This document shows positions 1 to 8,514 of a stretch of 23,139 nucleotides of DNA, one piece after another; within the stretch, counting starts at the first letter, position 1, and every line of letters starts with the position of its first letter. A program made the position numbers and the translations under genes. This DNA is from Auxenochlorella pyrenoidosa (Eukaryota; Chlorophyta; Trebouxiophyceae; Chlorellales; Chlorellaceae), in assembly GCA_001430745.1 (NCBI GenBank), contig KQ482066.1, positions 855,106 through 878,244 on the forward strand, given 5' to 3'. The notes under the pieces are model-generated. The model was not told the DNA's origin. It was given only the letters and a program-made list of their open reading frames with translations, and did not search any database.

Positions 1-1731
1 CTGCGCAAGGCGGAGATGGAGGCGCAAAAGGTGGGCCGGGCGGCGCAGGAAGCGCAGGGGCCGTTCAGGGCGCGTCTGCCCCGGCGCTCCGGCGGTTGCC
101 ACTGCACCCCGCGCGCCTGGGCCCTGCCGGGGCCCACAGCTCGGTGCGCGCTGCACTGCACGCTGCTCGCTGCTGGGCAGCAGGGTGCGTGAGGACCTGC
201 GCTGAGGGTGCGCGCGCGCTGCCCCCCCCGCAGGCTGCCAACATGCTGGAGCACGAGGAGGAGATCATGGCGCGCCCCGCCCGCACCTGGTTCCAGACCG
301 AGCGGCAGAAGAAGGAGGTGGCGCGGCGGGCCAAGGACGCGGCCGAGAATGGTGGGCTGGCCGGCAGGGGCATGGCGTGCCAGGCTGCGCGCGAGCAGAA
401 GGGCGCAGCTCCCAAGCCCACATGCAACTGTTGAAGCAAGATTGCTTGAGCCGTGGTGCCCAAGGTTGGAAGGGTCGGGCAGAGAGGTCGCTGGCAGTCC
501 GAGCACAACCCTTCACACCCTGCGCGGCCCCCCCTCTGCAGGCGGCGGCGAGGAGAGTGGGGATGAGGAGGGCGGCGACGACGGCATGACTGGCAAGCAG
601 AAGAAGAACAAGGCCAAGAACGAGCGCCGCCTGGAGCAAAAGCAGCAGCGGGCCAAGGAGGCGGCGGAGAAGCGCAAGAAGAGCAACAAGCTGATGGAGG
701 TGGGGGGATGGGGGGGGGGGGGGGGGCAGCAACATGGTGGGCCGGCCCACGACTCTGCTGGGTAGAGAGCACAAACCAAACACCGCACGACAAACAAGGC
801 AGGGACGGGGCCAAGGGGCCAAGAGCTGCAGTTGCATGGGCGGCGCCTAGGCGCATGCACGCTGCGGGAGGCATGTGCCGAGTCTGCCCAGGCAGTCGGG
901 CCGCATGCTGGCCCCCTCGCACTCACGCACAGAGCATGCGCCCCCCGCCCCCGCAGGAGACGGCGGCGGTCAGCCGGTCCATCAAGGCGGTCAAGGCGAG
1001 GGAGCAGCAGCTGCGGCTGGAGGGGGTGACGGGCGGCAAGGCGGGCAAGATGGCGGCGGCGCAGGTCACGGGGGTGAAGCGCAAGAAGCAGAAGAAGAAG
1101 GTGGGCGGGGGGGAGGGGCAGGGAACGTGGGGGTGCCAACGGAATGGCCGCAGTGCAGCTCGCACCAGCTAAGTCGCCGGGGGAGCACCGTGGGGGGCGG
1201 GCCAGTGGCGGCACGGCAGCTCACGGCGATTGCAGTGTCTGCACCTGCTTCCCAGCAGCAGCAGCGGCTGGCGACAGAGTGCTCTGCCTCCTCAAACCTG
1301 TTGCTTCCCTTGCAGGGCAAGGACAAGGAGGGCAAGGGCAAGCCTGAGGGCGAGCTGTTCAGCGGCGACGGCCTGCCCAGCAAGCCCGCCGGCAAGAGCA
1401 AGGTGTACGCCGGCGGCGCGGCCAGCGGCAAGCTCAAGGTGACCTTATAAAGTGGTTCCGGTTCACAGGGATTGCGCCTTGGTCCAGAGACACTGTTCTG
1501 GAATAGCAGAAGTGCGCCGCACCTTTGCCGCCGCTCCTCTCCTTCGGCACCTCACCTACGTTTTGCATCCACCTCTTTTCTCTGACCTCTGGACACGCCG
1601 CCCATGAACCCCCCTGTCCTCCCTCGCAGGTGCCGCGCCCCAGCAAGAGCAAGAGCGAGCTGAACAAGATCAAGCGCGGCGGCAAGGGCAAGCACGGCTT
1701 CAAGAGCAAGGCCAAGCACCGCCGGCGGTAG
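1..1731 (+). CDS. DEAD-box ATP-dependent RNA helicase, DRS1/DDX27/RH28 type, C-terminal part (5' end outside window)
   Basis: Exons inferred at 1-30, 234-351, 542-699, 957-1100, 1316-1438 and 1630-1731; all phases agree and the frame ends at TAG 1729-1731. The helicase core lies upstream of the window. What is visible is the tail that follows it: KAEMEAQK, then AANMLEHEEEIMARPARTW and FQTERQKKE, then an acidic stretch (GGEESGDEEGGDD), long Lys/Arg-rich helices, and the end HGFKSKAKHRRR. The 'ENM...H..EI.ARP.RTWF' block followed by a basic tail ending FKSK-x-(K/R)-(H/Y)-(R/K)RR is typical of the nucleolar helicases yeast Drs1, human DDX27 and plant RH28, which act in 60S ribosomal subunit assembly. 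The basic tail should serve nucleolar targeting or RNA binding (inference). Introns use GTGGGC/GTGGGG donors. It is the left partner of a convergent pair with the transporter gene. The family call is fairly secure; the exact orthologue cannot be checked without the core. Confidence 0.83.
710..726. repeat. 17-base G homopolymer in helicase intron 3
   Basis: An uninterrupted run of 17 G (preceded by GGGGGGAT) lies just inside the intron that starts at 700, on the coding strand. It is a likely length-variable site and could form a G-quadruplex in the pre-mRNA. The length in the assembly may be unreliable. Confidence 0.9.
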
Positions 1732-2268
1732 CGCGCCCAGCACAGCAGAGGGGCTGGCGCCAAGCGCTGTCCTGAGATATTTTGCGCCCCACATCAGGGA
1801 TCCCATGTCGGTCCTGCCTCCTGCACGCCTGGTGTCCCATCAGTTTCATCACATGCTGTGCAAGACGGCCGTTCAACCAACGGCAACAATCAGCAGGGGG
1901 GCTCACGTGTGGCGGAAGAAACGTGGGCATGCAGGCAGTGCAGGCACAACAGGGTCCTGGGAAACGCAGGGGTGGGGGACGGGTGGCCGCAGGCAGCATT
2001 GGCTTGCTGCAGCTCCCCGCCCCCGCATGTTGGGTTCCATCGGCAACTGGTGTCAAAACTTGGAGGCTAGGCTTTCAAAGGAATGCAACTGACTGGCCAG
2101 GTGTCCCAAGGCCCACTCCCCGACGCAGCAGGCACGGCACGGGCGCGGCTGAAGTCAAACCACCGCATGCCCTCCAAGCGTGGCGACCGCAGCCTCTGCC
2201 GCGCTACCGCGCAGGGCGCATGCGGAAGCAGCTGCAGGGCTGCTGTGCCCAGCGTGGCGTTGGCACCC
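1732..2268. other. Convergent 3' intergenic region, no gene seen
   Basis: About 540 bases separate the helicase stop and the transporter stop, which face each other. No spliceable exon with family similarity was seen on either strand. It should hold both 3' untranslated regions. No TGTAA-type polyadenylation signal (the usual green-algal element) was found on either strand, so the transcript ends cannot be placed. Confidence 0.55.
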
Positions 2269-5200
2269 TCAGTAGGGTCCAATGGCAGAGCCCTGGGGGG
2301 CGTACATCTGCTCGTCCCTGCAGGGGCAGTATAGGGAGCCGGCCATTCAAAAGCAAGATGAACAGGAATGTGGAGAATGGGTGCGGGGCAGCAGCGCACG
2401 CACTGTGCTGCTGCAACGGGGGCGTGGCTCGTGTGGAGCCACAACCTACTGCCGAGGCTTCCGAGCCCCCCCCCGGCAGGAAGTGCCCCCTCTGCTCGCC
2501 CGCGCCAGGGCCCCAGCCTGCCTGACGGCCTGGCCCTCGAAGGAGGCGCCCGGCTGGGTGGAGTAGGTGGTGTGCAGCACGTACGGCCTGAACGGCTCCT
2601 GCAGGACAGGCAGGGGGTAGCCAGAAGGGGTGCACGCGGATGCTTCCAGGTTGGGTGCTATAGGCCTGCAGTCGTGCTGTGTTGGCCCGATGCGCAGGGG
2701 CGGCGCGGTGCCCTGGAGCGAAGCAGGGCGTGCGCAGCGGACGGCCTGGGCGGCTCCGAGCCCATGTGGTTAGAAGGTCAGGTTTTGAAGCGCTGCCTGC
2801 CCCTCACCGCGCCGGCGGGGTACCCGGCCTCCTCCTCCTCCTTCTTGGGCTTGTACTTGCCCCAGCCTGCAGGACAGGGCGAGGGGAGGGGCGAGCTGCT
2901 GGTTTTAACCACCGATTGCCACTCGCAAGCGGACTCTGCCTCCTGTCCAGCACCACCGGCTTGCAGGTTGGGGCAGATGCCAGTTGTGCATGAGCCACTA
3001 TTACGTGCATGTCAGTGAGCGTCCACAGCAAGAGGCAGTCTCTCGCAAATGCTGTGGCAAATGCAAGCTGACAGGTGCTGGCGTTGCTGCGACACTCGAC
3101 CAGCAATGCCTGCCCTCACCCGCGGCCCTGTCCTCGCGGTTGCACGCCTTGACGTAGGCCCAGCCGCACACGGGGATCTGCGAGGCAGATTCAGGCAGCG
3201 ACGCGCTGGGCAACAGAGCACAGCAGTGCGCTGCCGTGCCTCAGGCACATGCATCGTCTGGCACCCTTGCGCCGCGTCGCAGTGTTCTTGCAGCTGCGGT
3301 GCCCCAGACGCGCCCTCCTCGCCTTGGCGGCCATGCGCTTCATGCCCTTTGCCATAGAAGTGCCGACACTCCACTTGCCCAGCGGCATGACGGTCTGCAG
3401 GGCGCAGAGGTGCAGGCCGTCGGCAGCTGGTACGCAGGCAAGTGGGGGTCAAGCAAGCAGGTTTTCAAGCCCACAGCAGCCAGAGGTGCGTGAGGTGAGC
3501 AAGGCAGGGTCGCATGGGGGCGCGCCACTGACCCTCTTGAACTGCTCGTTGACCATGTCGGCACAGGCAATGTACCAGGCAATGCCTGCAGGGGCGGCCC
3601 AGGCAGGGAGCTCTGTGGGTCCACCGTTCTACACCGCAGGCGCTCGCCCGTCCAAGCCTGCAGTCTGAGAAGCTGTGGGAGTTGCCCACGTCTGCGCTCT
3701 GCAGCTTGCACCTCTGCAGGTGACCTGGCAGCGCTCACCCGCCACCACCAGGCCCCACCAGCCCGCAAACTGCAGGGCAGGGTGAGGGGCCGTGGCGCGA
3801 GGGGTGGACGTGGCAGGGGATTTGGAGTGAGTGGAGAGGGGTGGAGGCAGGCCTCATGGTTCTTGGGGGAAATCCAGCAACCCTCTCGCAGCTGCCTCGC
3901 ATTGCAAACCGCCTGATCGCCCGCACAACCAAGAGCGTATGCAGGACTGGACAGGCCCGCCTGCCTAGGCAAGGTGTGGCCCAAGCACACACTTTGACAG
4001 ACGTGCCCCCTCACCTTCTTCCAGAACGTCGCCTCAACGCCCGCAGTCAGCAGCCAGAACAGGACTGCACATTGTTGCAGGGGCGGCAGCCGGCGGGCAC
4101 GGCTGGTCGGCCGTGGCCGCCCCAGCTGGGCAGTTGGACTGGCCAAGAAGGCAGTGCGAATGCCAGCGGACCACATGACCCAAGCATAGGCGTGACCATA
4201 CCCGATGGGCAAACCCCAAGGGCTCTAGGCGGGCTTAAAGCAAAGGCAAGCTGTGAGGGAGCGTTCTAGGCTCCATTGCTCTTGCCTGCCAGAGTGAAGA
4301 AGAGGAGCGTGAGGCAGAAGTTGAGGTCGAAGGTGGCGACCATGAAGACTGCAGGGGAGGGGAGGGAACAAGGCGTCGTGTCCTGCACAGAGGCAAGTAG
4401 TGGTACAGTAGACGGCGGACATGACACGTTGGCAGCACTGCGCGCAGGTGGCAACCTGCCGCTGAGCGGAGCACTCTGTCGTAACGTTGCCCACAAGCAG
4501 TGCTCTCTGCTGGCATGCCGGCTGCTGCTGAGCGGCACACTCATCCCCCTTTGCCTTACTGAAGGTGAGGATGCCCCACAGGGCGAGGAACATCTGGTCT
4601 GCAGCACGGGAGAGGACGGCACAAGCTTGCACAGCCGGCGCGCTGGGATTCGGCACGCAGCAGGTGCCGCACAACTGACTGGCCCTGCAGCAGGCAGCAC
4701 CACAGCGGGAGGGAGAGGGCGCGAGAGCCTGCTGGACACAGCAGTGAGCAAAGCCGATGGCTACTGTAGGCACTACCTACTACCTATGGGCAGGCTCGCC
4801 TGCGTTGTGCCCCACAGTGAAGATCTGCAGGGCAGGGGGGGGGGGGGGCATGGAGCCATGGCCAACGGCGAGGACAGGGACGGTGCGCCGCCAGGCAGCC
4901 TGGCAGAGGGAGGGGCGTGCAGGGCAGGGCGTCTGCTGGCTGACCAGGGCACCTCGCTTGGGTGGCATGCACCGCGCTCCAGCACACAGTTCGGCGGCAT
5001 GCTGCGGGGAAGCGAGGTACAGGCGCCTGTACCTCGAGCCACGAGCCCACCTTGGCGGCCACCAGGATCTGCAGCAGGGCAAAGCCCATCCAGAAGGCGC
5101 CATCTGCAAGGGGGTGGGCGCGAATTGCGACAGCAAAGGGATCGTTCGAAACGTTCCAGAGCACACATGAAAGCGGCTGCGGAGGCAAGAGTGTGCGAGG

Positions 5201-7038
5201 CAAAAGTGTGCAAGAATAGTATCGCAAGTTGTGTGTTCATCCAATATAATGACTGCAGCAGCGCAGGGCGAGCAGAGCCTGGAGTGGAGAGCGCGCAGCA
5301 GGAGCAGCGCAGCACAGCGCACTGCCATGAATGCTACAGCAGTGCTCCGCTCACAGGAGGTGAAGGCAGCAGCACCAAATGTGTTCTGGCGCTTGAACTC
5401 CCACATGCCTGTTGGAAGCCAGAGGGAAGCCAGGCAATCCTTCATGTGACAGGGACACGCGCTGGAGGGAGCATGCGAAGCGCAACCAGCTTGCGGCAGC
5501 ACCCCAACCGTTCCAGCTGAACACGAGCAGAGCATCAGCTCTGAACGATGCCTGACGTGTGGCTGAGGCACCAGCATTCGAACTGCAAGTACATTCACAC
5601 ACCAGCCAGGAACTGCGCCAGGCCGCCGTAGAACATGCCGAAGCTACAGATGGAGGACAGGAGCAGCGTGGGCTGATCACCCACGAAAAGGCCAGCCTCC
5701 GCCTTCCGCGAGAGGGCCAACCCAGCATGCTGCCTGTCTGAACGATGCAGGGTACAGCGACAGAGGTTGGGCTGTGTGGGCGAGGCAAGGCCATTGTGTG
5801 ATATGGGTGGAGGGTGGAGGTGTCACAAGCTTCTGTCATTGTACCCTGGAGAGCCGCTGCACTCCCCCGCCCCCCGCCCTCCGCCGCTGTGCGGCACCCA
5901 CCAAGCGGCCAACTGGCCGGCACTAGCGTCGGTGATGGAGGTGTTGGCGCCCTGCAGCAGTGCAGTCGTGTAGCCGAAGGCAAACAGCCCCAGCGGGGCT
6001 GCGAGGCAGGGGTGCGAGGTGGCATGTGGAAGATTGGCAAAGCCAGCGCACCAGGGGTGTTTCACGCGACCAACACGAGGAGCTTGGGAGGCCCAGAAGG
6101 CAGTAAAGTGCAAGGATCAGCATGGGCTGGGAGGAGCGAGCACAGCAGAATGGGCCGTGAAGCAAGCGCAGAGTGGAGTGGCAATGTCATCTGACAGGCC
6201 AGCTGGTGTTGGCACGCCAATGCAGCCGTTGTGGTGCACAAATGCAGCGAGTGGCTGCCCCTGGCCACTCCCCAACAGGCACACCGCAACAGTCCCCCGT
6301 GCTCTGCTGTGCTGGAGAGGCGCTCACCGGGGTTGGCCACCTGCTCACGCTGCACCACCTTGTACTCTGCGAGGGGTGGGGAGGCAGGCAGGCAGGCAGG
6401 CACACTTTTGCTGGCCCAGTTGAGAACCCGCAGCATTGACGCCAGTCCGATGGCTGCAGCCTGCACTAAACAGGTGCTCGTGCTTGCTGCACCTGGAGCA
6501 GCCTGCACCACGCAACATGCCCTCCCTTCATTTCTGAGCGCGCCTGTCCTGGGGTTGGGCCCGTAATCCCTGCCTCCCACTGTGATGGTAGAGGGGTACT
6601 GCATTGGAATCTGCAGTGGAGAGACGAGCAGAGGAGGTGCAGGGCAGTAGGAGTTGGGGCTGGGTTGCGCATGGCCAGTGGCAACGAGTATTGGGCGGGC
6701 CAGCCAGGAGCCACCGCTTGCAGAGCTCTCACCATGTACATGCCTGCCTCTCCTTCTGCAATACAGCATGTTAACACCCACCGGCACCTTATGCAACCTG
6801 GAAGCAGATTGCCATTGCAGTTACCAGGGTGGCGGGTAGCTGGAGCCGGCGTCAGCTGCGGTGCAGGCGCCGCCGCTGCTCCTCCCCCCTGCCACCCTCC
6901 CCTCACCGCGCGGCGCTCCTCTGTAGTGACCGAGGTTGTCTGCATGGGGGCGCCAGAGAGGAGGGTGGGGCTGACCGGGCCGCCGGCGGCGGCGGCCGTT
7001 GCCCGCTCTGCGGCCGTCATGTTGGAGACCTGAGCCAT
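2269..7038 (-). CDS. GPR1/FUN34/YaaH-family acetate (carboxylate) transporter
   Basis: Coding exons, high to low: 7038-6907, 6747-6733 (uncertain), 6610-6544, 6366-6328, 5998-5902, 5643-5603, 5408-5355, 5103-5051, 4824-4800, 4598-4560, 4348-4286, 4064-4015, 3769-3739, 3585-3533, 3394-3323, 3177-3120, 2866-2808, 2598-2522, 2317-2269. Phases agree throughout, giving about 357 residues (352 without the 15-base exon). Family hallmarks in order: ANPAPLGLFAFGYTTALL (the NPAPLGL signature, membrane segment 1), FYGGLAQFLAGMWEF, RQNTFGAAAFTSYGAFWMGF, ALWGILTF, FAGWWGLVVAGIAWYIA, then VNEQFKR and VMPLGKW. Members such as yeast Ady2/Ato1 and E. coli SatP are six-helix acetate permeases, and Chlamydomonas has related GFY proteins. 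This one would move acetate across a cell or organelle membrane. Unusual: five introns need GC donors, and about 80 residues follow the PLG motif (KPKKEEEEAGYP, PYVLHTTYSTQ, ending GSAIGPY). The start MAQVSNMTAAE is the first ATG of an open exon. Confidence 0.9.
4835..4848. repeat. G14 homopolymer (C14 on the coding strand) before a transporter microexon
   Basis: On the minus (coding) strand this is a run of 14 C immediately upstream of the acceptor CTGCAG of the 25-base exon 4824-4800. It acts as, or extends, the polypyrimidine tract of that short exon. It is probably variable in length between strains. Confidence 0.85.
6382..6401. repeat. (GGCA)n microsatellite
   Basis: About five tandem GGCA units in the transporter intron between exons 6610-6544 and 6366-6328, just upstream of the acceptor of the latter on the minus strand. 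A simple repeat with no coding role apparent. Confidence 0.85.
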
Positions 7039-7370
7039 GGCGCCTGCTGTGCTGGCAGGGCCGGCTGCTAGGCTTGGGTGGAGCTGTTTGGCGGCAAGGA
7101 GAAAGGGCTCGGGCTGAGGGGGCTATCGCTTGCTTCCAAGGTTCTGCAGCAGCCTTGGACGCCAAACCCTTAATACTGCAGGCACCACAGTGCTGAGCAC
7201 ACCGTGATGAGGGGCTGACAGGCAAGGAAAGGAAAGGAGGCTGCTGTCTGCCGCACGCTGCCCATGCTGCGCGGCTTTGCCAGCTTGCCAATCCCCTCTT
7301 GCTTAGCTATAGCCTGTACTGTAACAGATGCAATTCAATGCACCACGCAACCCATCGTCAGGAAAAGTCC

Positions 7371-7375
7371 TTACA
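7371..7375 (-). terminator. Candidate TGTAA polyadenylation signal for the 7456-8512 gene
   Basis: The plus strand reads TTACA, so the minus strand reads TGTAA, the polyadenylation element common in green algae. It lies about 80 bases past the proposed stop of the minus-strand gene, a reasonable distance. A five-base match alone is weak evidence; the position gives it some weight. Confidence 0.35.
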
Positions 7376-7455
7376 GGAAACAAATGATGGTGTTGTGCGG
7401 GCTTATGGTCTTTTGTACTGAAGGCCAGCAGTCTGCTTCTGCAATTTGCCGAGTC

Positions 7456-8512
7456 TCAATGCTGGAAGCCCAGAGCCCGCCTGAATCCCTTCATTGTCTT
7501 GTGCAGGGGGCCTAGCGGGCCGCGGGGGGTGGTCTTCTTCTTCAGAGAAGCCTGCACCCAAATGTGGGCAGGAACAGTGAACCGTCCGGAAGAGTGCAAA
7601 CGCGCACCGCAGGCTGCAAGCTGCTGCCAATGCAGCGTCCCCATTTCGAAACTGTGTGACCTCCCCACCTGAGTTGCACCGCCAAGACGGGAGGCTGTGA
7701 CGGGTGCACGGGCCTCTGCCTGCCTGCTGGCCGGCGCCACCCCAGGTGCAAGCCGCGGTGCAGGGGCCGCTGCAGCGAGGTCGGGGGCTGTGGCCGCTGG
7801 TACCCGGGCAACAGCTGGGCGGTCAGGGGTGCGCGGCATAGAAGGCGGGGCAAAACCCTGCAGAGGGATGGGAGGGGCGAGACGACCAGTGTGCTGGGCC
7901 TGGCAGACGAGCGGGCACTGGCATCAGTTGCTGGCGAGAGAGGGTGGAGGGCCAGCAGGCAGCTCCTTTGCTCCTACCTTCCCTCTCTTGAAATTCCTCG
8001 GCTGCCTCACCTGTGCTTCTGCAGATGCCAGCTTGGACGGGCGGCTGGCCGCTGGCGGCGCCGCCACCTTTGGTGGCGAGGCAGCCGGAGCCAACTGGCA
8101 CAGCGGCCTGGGCCAACACAGCAGGCAGTGGCTGCTGAGGTGCTGCGTGCGCCTCCTTGAGTTCAGGCGCCAGCGCCAGCTTGGTGCCGCTGCCCTTGGG
8201 GCTCCAGCCCTCCTCCCAACCAGCTGCCACAGCCAGTGCCAGGCCAATGATGGTGCCCTCGGCTGCTCCTGCCACCCAGCCAGCAGCACGCTCCCAGGCA
8301 GCCACCAGCGCCACAAAGGCCTGGGTGACGGCTGATACCAGTCCTGTGATGCTCTGCGACCAAGACATTGCTGCTGCCCAAGGTTTCGAGACAGCTTTCC
8401 AGGCTTCCAATGACAAGTGCAGGCGGCCGGCAGCGGCGGCAGCGCAGCCAGCGCAGAAGTGCTGCATCTTGGTGCCTGCAGCGCTCGATCGCATTTTCAC
8501 GCGACGCTCCAT
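7456..8512 (-). CDS. Unrecognised Ala/Pro-rich protein with a frame change in exon 1
   Basis: Proposed exons are 8512-8011, 7857-7669 and 7551-7456. The first ATG at 8512 gives MERRVKMRSSAAGTKMQHF, then Ala-rich helical sequence with a mildly hydrophobic stretch (GTIIGLALAVAAGW), ending near PLPAVLAQAA. After about 8130 another frame looks more natural: Ala/Pro/Lys-rich (SPPKVAAPPAASRPSKLASA), splicing in phase 0 into an Ala/Pro-rich exon and then a basic tail with RRALGFQH and a stop at 7456. Exon 1 is 502 bases, one too many for phase 0. So either a base is wrong, a short intron exists near 8090-8200, or the protein stays in the first frame and stops just inside exon 2 (AFYAAHP, about 7823). 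I recognise no family. The gene is supported mainly by clean splice sites and a downstream TGTAA. Its start lies three bases from the divergent SET/MYND start. Confidence 0.42.
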
Positions 8513-8514
8513 AA

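Noticed and set aside
65..922. Open frame of 285 residues on the minus strand
   Set aside because: Antisense to the helicase exons, which match a known family. Composition is Pro/Ala/Cys/Arg-rich without domains.
4276..5520. Open frame of 414 residues on the plus strand
   Set aside because: It runs antisense through introns and exons of the transporter gene, shows no family features, and the transporter exons on the other strand match in sequence, phase and splice sites. A chance frame in high-GC DNA.
5572..5585. T-loop-like GTTCGAA on the minus strand, considered as a tRNA
   Set aside because: Flanking bases do not form a five-pair T stem, and no anticodon arm or acceptor stem could be found around it. 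It lies in a transporter intron.
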